A stretch of DNA of 35,299 nt from Cyclobacteriaceae bacterium SS2 (GCA_019192515.1 JAHCMM010000010.1:3393-38691), one strand, 5' to 3'; shown: positions 8,829 to 19,336, numbered from the stretch's first letter. A program made the numbers and translations. The notes: generated by a model from the sequence alone, not told the origin.

Positions 8829-9953
8829 TTACTTCAATGCACGACCTAGATTAATAATAAAATTTCTCAATGCACTTTCCCACGTAAAATCACTGTCCCA
8901 CTCCTTTCCGACGTAAACATCATGAGCAATTGTCTGCTTGATATAATATTTATAAACGATTTGCTCTACAGGAATCGTCTTCAGGCTAACACCGGAGCTA
9001 TCTTTTGGCACCATAGAAATGTAGTCCGTTTCATTCCCCGATATCTTATAGTTGAGCATATTTTTAATGGTGACTCCCGTAGATTGAAATGGAAACAGTG
9101 CAAATTGAAATCCTTGTTTGTACAGTGTCTCATCATTCCCGTAGTTTACCAATTGATATTTGTATGGATAAAGCGTCATGATGGATTCTATATCTGATAT
9201 TTTCCTATCGATTTGCAAGTTCTCCTGACGGAGTATTTCCTGGTCGTTGGCGGAAAGACCTGCGTAGATTTTATACTTCTCCGGGATAACCACTGCCAGG
9301 TTGGCTCTTCTGATCAATCCGGGATATGAGCCCAGATGAACCCCAGTAAACACGGGCAGATCTTTTAAAATATTGGGTCCTTCGGGGATCAGAAAATTTG
9401 TTCGCTTAATGTTTTGTCTGATAATCTGCCGCCCCAATCGCAGAGTAATCAGGTCATAGGCAGATTCTATTTGCGCCCAAACTTTTTCGTTTTCTGCTGT
9501 CAGGTCGTTTTGCCCATTGAATTTCACGATTTTAACATTGTGAGTCTCATCCAAGCCTACATATTTTTTCTCAAAGAAGATCAGGTTTTTGACACCGCGC
9601 TGTTGAAACTCTGTAACGAATGCTCGGCGTATTTCAGGTCCTGCCATCAAATCGTCCTGGTGTACATAGCAGACCGGATCAATGTACATTTTCCTCAGAT
9701 CAGCATGAATTTTGTTAGCCAGTTTTTCCCAGTTGGGCCTGGTTTTATTATCCTGTTCCATAGCTTCCATGGAGATAATCACAGCAGATCTGGATGAGGT
9801 AAGGTCAACCGGGACCTGGTCTGAAATGACTACTGGTCGCCAGCCACAAAGATCCATCAGGCTAACATTTTGAGCAGAAAGGCTTTCAACAAGTAAAAAA
9901 AGAATAAGTATCAGGTTGAATTTAATCTTAGAGGCCATTGTCATTGCAAGCAA
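8829..9953 (-). CDS. secreted hypothetical protein
   Basis: 374-aa ORF with signal peptide (FNLILILFLLVESLSAQN); no family recognised. Confidence 0.65.
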   Translation of the reverse strand: MLAMTMASKIKFNLILILFLLVESLSAQNVSLMDLCGWRPVVISDQVPVDLTSSRSAVIISMEAMEQDNKTRPNWEKLANKIHADLRKMYIDPVCYVHQDDLMAGPEIRRAFVTEFQQRGVKNLIFFEKKYVGLDETHNVKIVKFNGQNDLTAENEKVWAQIESAYDLITLRLGRQIIRQNIKRTNFLIPEGPNILKDLPVFTGVHLGSYPGLIRRANLAVVIPEKYKIYAGLSANDQEILRQENLQIDRKISDIESIMTLYPYKYQLVNYGNDETLYKQGFQFALFPFQSTGVTIKNMLNYKISGNETDYISMVPKDSSGVSLKTIPVEQIVYKYYIKQTIAHDVYVGKEWDSDFTWESALRNFIINLGRALK

Positions 9954-10005
9954 TTTAATTATTAACCGGTCTCCTCACTATTCTATTGTGAAAATCTGTC
10001 ACTTT

Positions 10006-12624
10006 TCAATTGGACTGTTTCCCTTTTAGCAATTCTTTCATTTCATTGATCTTCAGAAGAGCCTCGACAGGTGAAATGGTATTGATGTCCACATCGGACA
10101 GCATCTTCATCAATTTCTCAAATTTTGGATCAGACTCAAAAAGATTTAGCTGCACGCGGCTGCTCGGCATTTCAACGAGTTTTTCCTTATCCTTTTCACT
10201 GAGCTTTTCTTTTTCAAGGTTTTTCAGGATCTCATTAGATCTGATCACAATCTGGTTGGGCATTCCGGCCATTTGAGCCACATGGATACCAAAACTATGC
10301 TCACTACCACCTGGTACCAGCTTTCTCAGGAAAATAACTTTGTCTTCTAGCTCTTTGACCGATACATTAAAATTCTTTACTCGCGGCAAAGTATTGGTCA
10401 GCTCATTCAATTCATGATAATGAGTAGCAAAAAGAGTTTTGGCCCTGAACTGTGGATGATTGTGAATAAACTCAACGATTGACCACGCGATAGAAATTCC
10501 ATCATAAGTGCTGGTTCCACGGCCAATTTCATCCATCAGGATCAGCGAACGATCACTCAGGTTGTTCAGAATGCTGGCCGTCTCAGTCATCTCTACCATA
10601 AAGGTAGATTCACCCCTGGAAAGATTGTCTGATGCACCCACCCGGGTAAAGATCTTATCAACTAATCCGATTTTGGCATAACCGGCTGGGACAAATGACC
10701 CAATCTGGGCCATGAGAGTGATCAAAGCGGTTTGCCGCAGCAAAGCTGACTTACCTGCCATATTTGGACCAGTAATGACGATCACCTGTTGAGATTCATT
10801 GTCCAGGCAAATGTCATTCGGGATATAGCTCTCCTCGGCCGCCAGGTTTTGTTCGATCACCGGATGACGCCCCTCCTTGATATCAATAATGTAATCTTTC
10901 GAGATGGTTGGCTTCACATATTGATGACGACCAGCTAAAGCCGCGAATGAGGTGAGACAGTCAATGGTGGCAACAATCCGGGCATTCTGCTGGATCGTTT
11001 CGATGTATTCCTGGGCGTAGGAGATCAACTCCTGGTATAACTGCGACTCAATTTCAAAGATTTGATCCTCTGCTTTGAGGATTTTTTCCTCGTAAACTTT
11101 AAGCTCTTCGGTGATGTACCTTTCAGCATTGACCAGCGTCTGCTTTCTGATCCAATCCTGAGGGACCTTGTCTTTGTGGGCATTGGTCACCTCTAGGTAA
11201 TATCCGAAAACTTTGTTGTAAGCAATCTTCAATGAGGAGATCCCGGTTCTTTTTGTCTCCCGTTCCTGGATACCTTTCAGATAATCTTTTCCCGAGTATG
11301 CGATGGATCTCAGTTCATCCAGTTTTTCATCAATTCCCTCTTTGATCAGATTTCCCTGGGAACTGTTTAAAGGCACTTCGTCCTTTAGCGTTGACTCTAT
11401 TTTTTCGAGGAGGCTTTTACAATCATTCAATTGCTCTACATAGGCATCATATATCGTCTCTTTGGTTTGTTGCAATTCTTCTCGCATCGGATGAATGTGC
11501 TTCAAGCCACTTTTAAGCTGATTCATTTCCCGTGGATTGATCCTACGGGTGGCTACTTTGGAAACTAACCGCTCAAGATCTCCGATTTTGGACAGATGGC
11601 TCAGTAGCAGCTCCAGTAAATCATCATTTGCCAGGAATCCCTCTACCGTATCAAGTCTCCTTTCAATGGTCTTTTGATCTTTTAATGGCAGGACCAGCCA
11701 CTTCCTCAGCAACCGAGCTCCCATTGGCGTCTTGGTATGATCCAGGACATCGATTAAAGATTTACCATCTGGTTGTGACGGGTTGATCAGCTCCAGGTTG
11801 CGGATGGTAAATTTGTCCATCCAAACAAATTGTTGCTCGTCTATCCGGGAGAGATGCCCGATGTGACTGGTTTCCCTATGCTCGGTTTCTTCCAGGTAAT
11901 AGAGGATTGCCCCGGCCGCAACGATCCCATCTTTAAGTTCTTCAATCCCGAAGCCTTTTAGGTTAGAAGTCTTGAAATGATGGATCAGCCTTTCGTAAGT
12001 AAAAGGTAATTGAAAAATCCAGTCCTCCAGGCCAAAACCGTGATAGTTGGCTTCATATTTATCCAGAAACTCATCCCGATGAGATTTACAATAAATGATT
12101 TCGGAAGGATTGAAACCCTGGATCAGCTTATCGATATAGAGCTCATTTCCCTGGGTGACCATAAATTCACCTGTGGAGAGATCAAGAAATGCCAGGCCGC
12201 AACCTTGCTGACCGTAATGAATAGCAGCCAGGAAATTATTTTTGTTTTGCTCGAGGACGTTGTCATTGAGTGAAAGGCCAGGAGTAACCAGCTCTGTCAC
12301 CCCTCGTTTGACTATGCCCTTGACGGTTTTTGGATCTTCGAGTTGATCACAAATGGCCACCCGGTAGCCAGCCCGGACCAGTCTTGGCAGATAGGCATCC
12401 AGCGAATGGTGTGGAAACCCGGCCAGTTCCATCTCGGAAGCAGCTCCATTAGATCGTTTGGTCAATACGATTTCCAATACCTTGCTAGCTTTCACCGCAT
12501 CTTCCCCAAACGTCTCATAAAAATCCCCAACCCTGAATAATAACAATGCGCCAGGATACTTTGCCTTTATGGCATTGTACTGCTTCATCAATGGGGTTTC
12601 TTTGCCTTTGGCCGATTTTGTCAT
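10006..12624 (-). CDS. mutS: DNA mismatch repair protein MutS
   Basis: TPLMKQYNAIKAKYPGALLLFRVGDFYETF, Walker A GPNMAGKSALLRQ, LMDEIGRGTSTYDG, FATHYHEL. Confidence 0.97.
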   Translation of the reverse strand: MTKSAKGKETPLMKQYNAIKAKYPGALLLFRVGDFYETFGEDAVKASKVLEIVLTKRSNGAASEMELAGFPHHSLDAYLPRLVRAGYRVAICDQLEDPKTVKGIVKRGVTELVTPGLSLNDNVLEQNKNNFLAAIHYGQQGCGLAFLDLSTGEFMVTQGNELYIDKLIQGFNPSEIIYCKSHRDEFLDKYEANYHGFGLEDWIFQLPFTYERLIHHFKTSNLKGFGIEELKDGIVAAGAILYYLEETEHRETSHIGHLSRIDEQQFVWMDKFTIRNLELINPSQPDGKSLIDVLDHTKTPMGARLLRKWLVLPLKDQKTIERRLDTVEGFLANDDLLELLLSHLSKIGDLERLVSKVATRRINPREMNQLKSGLKHIHPMREELQQTKETIYDAYVEQLNDCKSLLEKIESTLKDEVPLNSSQGNLIKEGIDEKLDELRSIAYSGKDYLKGIQERETKRTGISSLKIAYNKVFGYYLEVTNAHKDKVPQDWIRKQTLVNAERYITEELKVYEEKILKAEDQIFEIESQLYQELISYAQEYIETIQQNARIVATIDCLTSFAALAGRHQYVKPTISKDYIIDIKEGRHPVIEQNLAAEESYIPNDICLDNESQQVIVITGPNMAGKSALLRQTALITLMAQIGSFVPAGYAKIGLVDKIFTRVGASDNLSRGESTFMVEMTETASILNNLSDRSLILMDEIGRGTSTYDGISIAWSIVEFIHNHPQFRAKTLFATHYHELNELTNTLPRVKNFNVSVKELEDKVIFLRKLVPGGSEHSFGIHVAQMAGMPNQIVIRSNEILKNLEKEKLSEKDKEKLVEMPSSRVQLNLFESDPKFEKLMKMLSDVDINTISPVEALLKINEMKELLKGKQSN

Positions 12625-12742
12625 TCAGAAATTTGAGATAGTTTTGACCCGATCACGCCGAAATATGCTATCATCAGGATTTCGGTGAAAGATGGATTGA
12701 TTTTCATCATCAATAAATACAATATTAAGTAAAGCACTCCTT

Positions 12743-13273
12743 ATGCGAAAGCTAAAAAATGAGGAACTGGGAAGGATTTCGGTAGAGGAATTTAAAGAGG
12801 CCAAAAAATCGAATGTTTGTATCATCCTGGATGACGTGAGAAGCCTGAATAATGTGGGAAGCGTCTTCAGAACTTCTGATGCATTTATGATTGAAAAAGT
12901 TTGGTTGTGTGGGATCACGGGCAAACCCCCACATCGGGATATTCAAAAGACAGCCCTTGGAGCAACAGAATCAGTGGAATGGGAGCATCGAAAAGAAATT
13001 CTTTCATTGATAGATGAGCTGAAAACGGAGGGGTATGAAATCATTAGTGTAGAACAGGCAGATAAAAGTGTTTCTCTCAAAGATTTTACGCCTCAGAAAA
13101 ATTCCAGGTACGCACTCATTTTTGGCAATGAAGTCTTTGGTGTGAAAGAGGAGGTTGTGAAAAAGTCAGATGTTGTCCTGGAGATTCCTCAACAGGGTAC
13201 CAAGCACTCGCTCAATATTTCTGTGAGTGTCGGCGTAGTGGTTTGGGATTTCGTTTCCAAACTGGAAGCTTAG
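12743..13273 (+). CDS. TrmH/SpoU-family RNA methyltransferase
   Basis: LDDVRSLNNVGSVFRTSDAF, LIFGNEVFGV, IPQQGTKHSLNISVSVGVVVWDF. Confidence 0.9.
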   Translation: MRKLKNEELGRISVEEFKEAKKSNVCIILDDVRSLNNVGSVFRTSDAFMIEKVWLCGITGKPPHRDIQKTALGATESVEWEHRKEILSLIDELKTEGYEIISVEQADKSVSLKDFTPQKNSRYALIFGNEVFGVKEEVVKKSDVVLEIPQQGTKHSLNISVSVGVVVWDFVSKLEA

Positions 13274-15699
13274 AACTTCACCCCAATGGTGATGTATCCG
13301 CTTCTTCCGTCTGAAGGAATAATTCCTGGACCCGGGTAACCCGCTGCTCTTCGGGTAAAATAGTAGTTATTAAGTAAATTATTGATTCCGGTTTCCAGTC
13401 GCCAGTTTTTCAGTTCATAAGTCAGGGACAGATCCATGACCGAGTATGCCGGAATGATCCCTTCTACTGAATTTGTAGACTTGTCGGCATTGGTAGCATC
13501 GGAATATTGCTGAGCAACATAGCTAAAAAGGTAGGAGATGCCCAAAGACTGATACTTGTAGGTCAACCCGGTCTTGATATTGACAGGAGGAACAAGCTCC
13601 ACTTCATTTCCTTCAATGCTGTTTTCCTGGTTTTCCAGGTAAGCTGATTGCAATGCAGCAAAATTGATGAATCCGGTAAGCTTTGATTTTTTAGGATTAA
13701 AATTCAGTAACCGAAACAGATTTCCTTCCACATAAGTCTCGATCCCGTAAATATTGGCATCACCTACATTCGTACGATACCGGAATACTTTAGGTACATA
13801 GAAGTTAAATCTTGGATCGGCAGAAGTCTTCAGGACGTTCCCTATTCTATCCTTGTAAGCCAGGTAAAACAACGAGATATCATATCTGAAAACCTCACTT
13901 TCAGAACCTCTAATCCCGATATCAAAATTGTAACCTCTTTCGTCATCAATATTTTCATCCACAGTCAGGGAAGGATTGTCTACCCGGATATCATTGAAAT
14001 TGATGGCCCGGAAGTTTTGAGAGAAATTGGAATACATTTCAAGTCTCTCACTGGGCTTGTAACTAACGCCTACTCCCATGAGGATGAATGACCTGAATTT
14101 GGAGCGTTCCTCATCTACTTTTTCTGAAAAAATGATGTTTCCTGCAATATCAGATTGTTCGTTGTAATAATAACCATCGGCATTTGTCCGGATGTTTTCA
14201 TATCTCATCCCGGGTGTAATGCTCCACTTGTCTGAAATGTTGAATATGTTTTCCGCAAAGAAGGCAATGTTCTGTCCCGGGAAGTGAAACTGTGAATCAT
14301 CGGGTTCCTCAGGATTGATGAAACTGAAATCTGCGTCATATCCATTGTCAGCCTCGCCCTGGGCACTCATGGTACTTCCAAAGTATACCCTGTTTCCAAT
14401 AAGGAGAACGGATTTCTGGCCCAGCAAAGGATAATGGATGATGGTTCGGAATTCATTACCCCAGTTATCGTAGTCGTCTTTGAGCAGGTTTCGGTTTTCA
14501 TCAGTATCATCCACACGAGTGATAGGTCCCAGGTTGCCAACAGCATATCTGTTGGCAGATAAATGAAAAGTCCGGTTATTGAATTTGACATTGTCGGAAA
14601 CCCGGAAATTCAGTTCAGCCGCCGACAGGTTCCAGCCCACCTGAAACCAGTTCCTTTCCCTTTTAGATTGACGCGGATTGCTATAAAATTCCGAATCCAT
14701 TAAGCCTCCGGGTTGCTGAGCCAGGTAGCCCATATATGTGTGCTCAAATTTTAGACTAACGAAAGCATTGAAATTGTAGGTAAAGGATCCATAAGCATTG
14801 TGTTGATCAATTCCTGAATTAGGTCTCCAGCCTTCGCTGGATTTGTATTGATAGAACCCGTAGTAGTTCACTTTTCCGATGGTACCACCAACGCTGTTGA
14901 AGGTGTTGAAAAGATTAAACGAGCCTATGGTGTTTACAGAATTGACCTCTAGCTTCTTGTCTTTTGGTCCATCCTTAAAATCAAAGTTGAGCAATCCGCC
15001 AAACTGGGTGCCGTACTGTAGCCCGGCAGCTCCTCTTACAATCTCGATTTTCTCCAACGCCAAAGAAGGTGGTGTGTAATAGCTCTCCGGATAACCCAAA
15101 GCATCAGCAGAAATGTCATAACCATTTTGACGGACATTGAAGTTAGAAGTTCTGTTCGGGCTAAGACCTCTTCCACCAATACCCAGCTGAATACCAGCAC
15201 CGTCATTTTCCCAGATATTCAAACCGGGTACCCGTGAATAGATCTGTCTGCTCACACCAGCTGCTTTATTGGCTATCACTTCATCCAGCACGATCAGCTC
15301 AGTCTTCTTTGCTTCATAAATAGCTGCACCACTCACGGATTTCAACCAGTTGGCGCCCATCTCCTCTTTGCGGGAGTCAATGATGGTCACCGATTCAAGT
15401 TCCTGATTGATTTCCTGTAATTGGAATTCAATTTTTACCGAAGTACCGTCCAGAGCAACGTCCTGAAAGGCATGTTTTAATTCAGGATAATAAGCCACCA
15501 CCCTGTAGCTTCCCTTTCCAAGCCCTGTGATTTGGAAATAGCCCTGTTGATCTGAGCTTGTAAGAATGGAAGTGCCCTCTATAGAGATTTGGACTCCATC
15601 TAAAACTTTGTCATTTTGATCTTTCACGAACCCACTTATCTGTGCCTGAGCCTGACAGACCAATAAAAAAGTCAATATGGTCAGCAGAGCTTTATTCAT
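13270..15699 (-). CDS. TonB-dependent receptor (FecA-like) with carboxypeptidase-regulatory-like N-terminal domain
   Basis: Signal peptide, GxVxDxxxxxLxGVxI domain, plug IEIVRGAAGLQYGTQFGGLLNF, C-terminal beta-barrel ending GYITIGVKF. Confidence 0.93.
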   Translation of the reverse strand: MNKALLTILTFLLVCQAQAQISGFVKDQNDKVLDGVQISIEGTSILTSSDQQGYFQITGLGKGSYRVVAYYPELKHAFQDVALDGTSVKIEFQLQEINQELESVTIIDSRKEEMGANWLKSVSGAAIYEAKKTELIVLDEVIANKAAGVSRQIYSRVPGLNIWENDGAGIQLGIGGRGLSPNRTSNFNVRQNGYDISADALGYPESYYTPPSLALEKIEIVRGAAGLQYGTQFGGLLNFDFKDGPKDKKLEVNSVNTIGSFNLFNTFNSVGGTIGKVNYYGFYQYKSSEGWRPNSGIDQHNAYGSFTYNFNAFVSLKFEHTYMGYLAQQPGGLMDSEFYSNPRQSKRERNWFQVGWNLSAAELNFRVSDNVKFNNRTFHLSANRYAVGNLGPITRVDDTDENRNLLKDDYDNWGNEFRTIIHYPLLGQKSVLLIGNRVYFGSTMSAQGEADNGYDADFSFINPEEPDDSQFHFPGQNIAFFAENIFNISDKWSITPGMRYENIRTNADGYYYNEQSDIAGNIIFSEKVDEERSKFRSFILMGVGVSYKPSERLEMYSNFSQNFRAINFNDIRVDNPSLTVDENIDDERGYNFDIGIRGSESEVFRYDISLFYLAYKDRIGNVLKTSADPRFNFYVPKVFRYRTNVGDANIYGIETYVEGNLFRLLNFNPKKSKLTGFINFAALQSAYLENQENSIEGNEVELVPPVNIKTGLTYKYQSLGISYLFSYVAQQYSDATNADKSTNSVEGIIPAYSVMDLSLTYELKNWRLETGINNLLNNYYFTRRAAGYPGPGIIPSDGRSGYITIGVKF

Positions 15700-17023
15700 G
15701 AGGCAGTACGATTGAGGAGAGTTGATTTTTTTCTACTTTGGTCAGGTCGATGGTTGGATCTATGAAGGTCTTTCCTGACCGGCCATTCAATGTGACCCTG
15801 GATTGGGTGGTGATTTTAGGATTTTCAAAGCCCTTTTGCTTAAACTCTTCTTCTAAGAATCGTGCAAACTGCATGATCATATCCGGTTGTGTGGCCATCA
15901 TCTTTTCCTGCTGTGGAGTGAGATAATCATAGTTGGCTACCATGTGCTTTTTATCTCCGTCCTCTACAAAAAATGTGATATGACCGGCTTTTTCCATCAA
16001 CATCACTCTCCACGAAAACCGATAGCCCAGCTCGTTCCAAAATAAATTTCCTGGATAGGCAAGATACCTGAATGGGATTGCGATTTGAAGCATGAAGAAA
16101 AAGACAAACGCATAAACGCCAGCTTTCTGTAACCCACCATAAACACCAGGTTTTGTTTCTGATGAGCCGGGGAATACAGAGGATAGTGTTTTAATAAATT
16201 TCTGATGAATGTGATCCGGAAAAAATATGGTAGTGGCCACAATCATCATCCAGGGAAATACTCCGATGGGAAACAACAACGCAGTCATCAGGTGAAATCC
16301 GATGACAGCTGCATAGGCAATAGGCAATGTTTTTCGGAATGAAAGAAAGAATGGTATGGTAGTATCGAAAAGCATTCCAAACCAGCTGAAGATGTAGGCA
16401 GTAATCTTATATCGGAAGATCCACCCGATTGCAGGTTGATGCACATTGGCAGACAGCCACATTTTTAATGGCTGGGCATTGATGAGCCAGTCATAATTGA
16501 TTTTGGCAATGCCTGCAAAAAAATACACGATACCTAGTTGAAGCTTGATGATATTGATGAAGGCAACCTCAATTTCTTTGAGGGGTGTCACGGATTTCCT
16601 CCATACATCCAATGAAAAGTATCGATGAGCGGGCAACCAGATCATCAGAAATGTGCAGAGGGAAACAAAATAGTAGTGGTTGAGGTAATTGGTTTTGTCC
16701 AACAGCTCCACGTATGTGAACAGGAGGAAAAAACTGAATATGGAAATACGATAATACAGTCCTAATATAATGAGAATGGAGGCCAGGATCATCAGCCCAA
16801 AAACCACGTACATCCCGATCCCTGCAAGAGGCTGGATTCCTTCGATAAATGGAAAAAAGATTTTCGGTTCAACGTACTGGGAATAGATCCATCCTTTTGC
16901 CCAAAACCTGATGGTCGAAATCAACAAAAGAATCCCAAAAAGGATTCTAAAAGTAATCAGGGGAAAGATGGGGACTTTCCTGAAGATCAATTGTTGCGTT
17001 ATGTTATGCCATCGCGAAGTCAT
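15692..17023 (-). CDS. HTTM (vitamin K-dependent gamma-carboxylase-like) domain membrane protein
   Basis: FPLITFRILFGILLLISTIRFW...; multi-TM, IGWIFRYKITAYIFSWFGMLFDTTIPFFL; overlaps neighbours in operon. Confidence 0.85.
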   Translation of the reverse strand: MTSRWHNITQQLIFRKVPIFPLITFRILFGILLLISTIRFWAKGWIYSQYVEPKIFFPFIEGIQPLAGIGMYVVFGLMILASILIILGLYYRISIFSFFLLFTYVELLDKTNYLNHYYFVSLCTFLMIWLPAHRYFSLDVWRKSVTPLKEIEVAFINIIKLQLGIVYFFAGIAKINYDWLINAQPLKMWLSANVHQPAIGWIFRYKITAYIFSWFGMLFDTTIPFFLSFRKTLPIAYAAVIGFHLMTALLFPIGVFPWMMIVATTIFFPDHIHQKFIKTLSSVFPGSSETKPGVYGGLQKAGVYAFVFFFMLQIAIPFRYLAYPGNLFWNELGYRFSWRVMLMEKAGHITFFVEDGDKKHMVANYDYLTPQQEKMMATQPDMIMQFARFLEEEFKQKGFENPKITTQSRVTLNGRSGKTFIDPTIDLTKVEKNQLSSIVLPHE

Positions 17024-18120
17024 CAGTCACCATCATTATCCTGATAGGTAATTACAACCCCTATTGTGGATGCTAAATCAGTTTTAAGCAGAGCGTTCAT
17101 GATCTGCATTTCTGCAAAGACCATTTCCACGTCTTCCTTTTGACTTTGAATAGTCTGGGGTAAGGGATCGGAAATTTTTCCGATTGCTGATTCAATATTT
17201 TCAAACTGGGTAGCGATGGATTGATTAAGATCTGCATTGTCGATGGTTGTCCCACCAATTGCTTTCAGGTAATCGTCCAGCCCAATGCCATTCCCTCCAA
17301 AATAAAGTGACTTGTATGCCTCAATATTTGCTACCAATAATTCAACAGAATATCCGGCATAATATGCTTCCGAGGAGGTAGGGATAGGCTCGCCCAGTGT
17401 TCGGATGCCCACTGGAATCCCAATTTTTCCATCACGTGTATTGCGCTCAAAATCCCGGTTTAGTGCGTTGATCAACTTTCCAACGGAACTGCCAACGTCT
17501 ACACCAAGGGCGTCTTCAGCAGAAAATTCTGAAATGTAGTTGCCCCCGTCTTCTTTCCAATCATTATATACATCAGAAGATGTGGTAGATATTCTTGTCA
17601 GCACATCTTCGATATACTGAAGTCTTTCTGCAGACAATGAACTGAGAATATCTTCCTGCGCATCAGGATCACCATAAACCAGGTAAGAAATTGCCTGAAA
17701 GCCTTTAGCATCAATGTTGCTGAGGGTAGACAAATCATATGAACCTGAGCTGATGTTTTGATTGATCTGAGTCTGATCCACGGGATAAATGTTCAATTCA
17801 TTCGTCAGGCTCCGGGTCTCAGCAGGGCCAAACTGGTAGGGAGCACAGGCCTGCCAGGCTAATCTGGCACTCTTTAGCTTCGAGCGGAAGTCGTCCAAAG
17901 TGGTTGAATTCGGGTCAGCTTTCAACAGCACAAAAGCATCTGACAAAGCTTCATTTGCTTGTGTCAGATGCTCGTATGCAGGCAAGATCAAATTATTTCC
18001 CAGGTTTTCGAGAAGTGGTTGCTGATCAAAATCATTGGTTTTATCTAGCGCACCATTTTCATTGCAGGAAATTAGAAGCCCGGCCCCAACAGAAAACAAA
18101 ATCAAGGTTAGCTTCTTCAT
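17023..18120 (-). CDS. imelysin (peptidase M75)-family lipoprotein
   Basis: Lipobox LLISCNEN; SARLAWQACAPYQFGPAETRSL, GFQAISYLVYG imelysin signatures. Confidence 0.88.
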   Translation of the reverse strand: MKKLTLILFSVGAGLLISCNENGALDKTNDFDQQPLLENLGNNLILPAYEHLTQANEALSDAFVLLKADPNSTTLDDFRSKLKSARLAWQACAPYQFGPAETRSLTNELNIYPVDQTQINQNISSGSYDLSTLSNIDAKGFQAISYLVYGDPDAQEDILSSLSAERLQYIEDVLTRISTTSSDVYNDWKEDGGNYISEFSAEDALGVDVGSSVGKLINALNRDFERNTRDGKIGIPVGIRTLGEPIPTSSEAYYAGYSVELLVANIEAYKSLYFGGNGIGLDDYLKAIGGTTIDNADLNQSIATQFENIESAIGKISDPLPQTIQSQKEDVEMVFAEMQIMNALLKTDLASTIGVVITYQDNDGD

Positions 18121-18123
18121 GTT

Positions 18124-19248
18124 TTATAATTCGTTTTGAATATCAGACAGCCGAGGATAAACAGACGCCAGTGTGGATTTAGCTTCTGCCAGATCACCAT
18201 CACCAATTGTCCAGAAATCACCGCCGGTACCGAAGTTTGAATTGAGGATAGTGCTCAAATGTGCGTCAGAAATGGCTCTTTTCTCGCTGAATTTTAAAGC
18301 CCTCACAAATGCATAGGCCTCGGATACATGATGCAAAAAGTCTCCTTCATTATCATCTGTCAAAGCTGAGTTGATGTAGTGGATAGCTGTAGCCGCCGCT
18401 ACAATTTCAAATTCCTCGTAGATTATTGCTACCTGGGCTTCCAGTGTTTCTTCATCATTATTCACAATGGCTGTTCTTCCGGCCAGAAAAGCATTTTTAA
18501 GATTTGTAACCGAGCCTACAAGGGATTCCCGGCCATAGCTGTAATTGGCCCAAAACCTGTTGTTTTCTGAAGGAAGCTCAGATGGAAAATCTACAGGCAC
18601 ACCCCAGTAACCGAAAGCTTCATCGAAATGGTGTTCTTTGGCCGTATAGTTGGCACCGTCAACGAGGTTGGTATTGTCTACAGATGAACCGATTCTATCA
18701 TCTGTTAAATAGGTGTTGTAAATCTGGTGTAAAAATACAGACCCCATCAGCCCTTTTTCAATTACCTGGGTGAACTCCCATCCTTTTTCATTTACAAGGA
18801 CATAATTGCCGTTTCCTCGTTGGATCCTTCCAGCCACTCCTGCAGATGCCACAGCGTCATTGGCCACAACAGCTTCGCTGGCAGCCTCAGCAGCTTCAAA
18901 AAGATCTTTGTAAAATGTTACATCTGCCAGAAATGTTTTGTCTTCCAGTTGTTTTGAAGAAGCATTCAAATCCGAATTGGTGAAGGCGTCGTTTTCATTT
19001 GAAAACATGTTGTTGAGTTTTGCTGCTTCCAGTGCATTGCCTGCGTCGCCATTTCCAAGATAAGATTTGATCTCAGAAAGCATGTTTAATCGATCTGTCT
19101 GACCAGAAAAACTGACGGTAGACTCGTCATCTCTGGTAAAAGAGTAAGTTGTGGGGACATTGATTCCGGGAGCCGGATCTTCTTTATCGTTACAGGCATT
19201 AAGAAATATTAGTAATAGCGCAGATGTGGCTAATGCAATTTTGTTCAT
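18124..19248 (-). CDS. DUF4856-family lipoprotein
   Basis: MNKIALATSALLLIFLNACNDKED lipoprotein signal; GKGLMGSVFLHQIYNTYL and AFGYWGVP motifs typical of imelysin-linked DUF4856 proteins; ATG 19248 preferred over TTG 19284. Confidence 0.82.
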   Translation of the reverse strand: MNKIALATSALLLIFLNACNDKEDPAPGINVPTTYSFTRDDESTVSFSGQTDRLNMLSEIKSYLGNGDAGNALEAAKLNNMFSNENDAFTNSDLNASSKQLEDKTFLADVTFYKDLFEAAEAASEAVVANDAVASAGVAGRIQRGNGNYVLVNEKGWEFTQVIEKGLMGSVFLHQIYNTYLTDDRIGSSVDNTNLVDGANYTAKEHHFDEAFGYWGVPVDFPSELPSENNRFWANYSYGRESLVGSVTNLKNAFLAGRTAIVNNDEETLEAQVAIIYEEFEIVAAATAIHYINSALTDDNEGDFLHHVSEAYAFVRALKFSEKRAISDAHLSTILNSNFGTGGDFWTIGDGDLAEAKSTLASVYPRLSDIQNEL

Positions 19249-19261
19249 TTTTGAATGATTA

Positions 19262-19278
19262 TTTGGAATAATTCTAAA
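19262..19278. promoter_or_regulatory. Fur/PerR-like inverted repeat TTTGGAATAATTCTAAA
   Basis: 8-1-8 inverted repeat with one mismatched pair, 14 nt upstream of the DUF4856 ATG; same pattern at 23786-23802. Confidence 0.5.
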
Positions 19279-19311
19279 CAGCAAAATTGCGTGAAGTGGG
19301 CGCTAGAATCA

Positions 19312-19329
19312 ATCACTACTAGTAGCCAA
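19312..19329. promoter_or_regulatory. ATCACTA-N4 operator-like element copy 1 (ATCACTACTAGTAGCCAA)
   Basis: One of six aligned 18-bp elements in the iron locus. Confidence 0.6.
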
Positions 19330-19336
19330 ATTCGTG

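Noticed and set aside
10010-10276. Many antisense track ORFs of 60-130 aa (for example 10010-10276 inside mutS, 24589-24966 inside fumC)
   Set aside because: They lie opposite strongly supported genes and show low-complexity or shadow-translation composition; no independent evidence.
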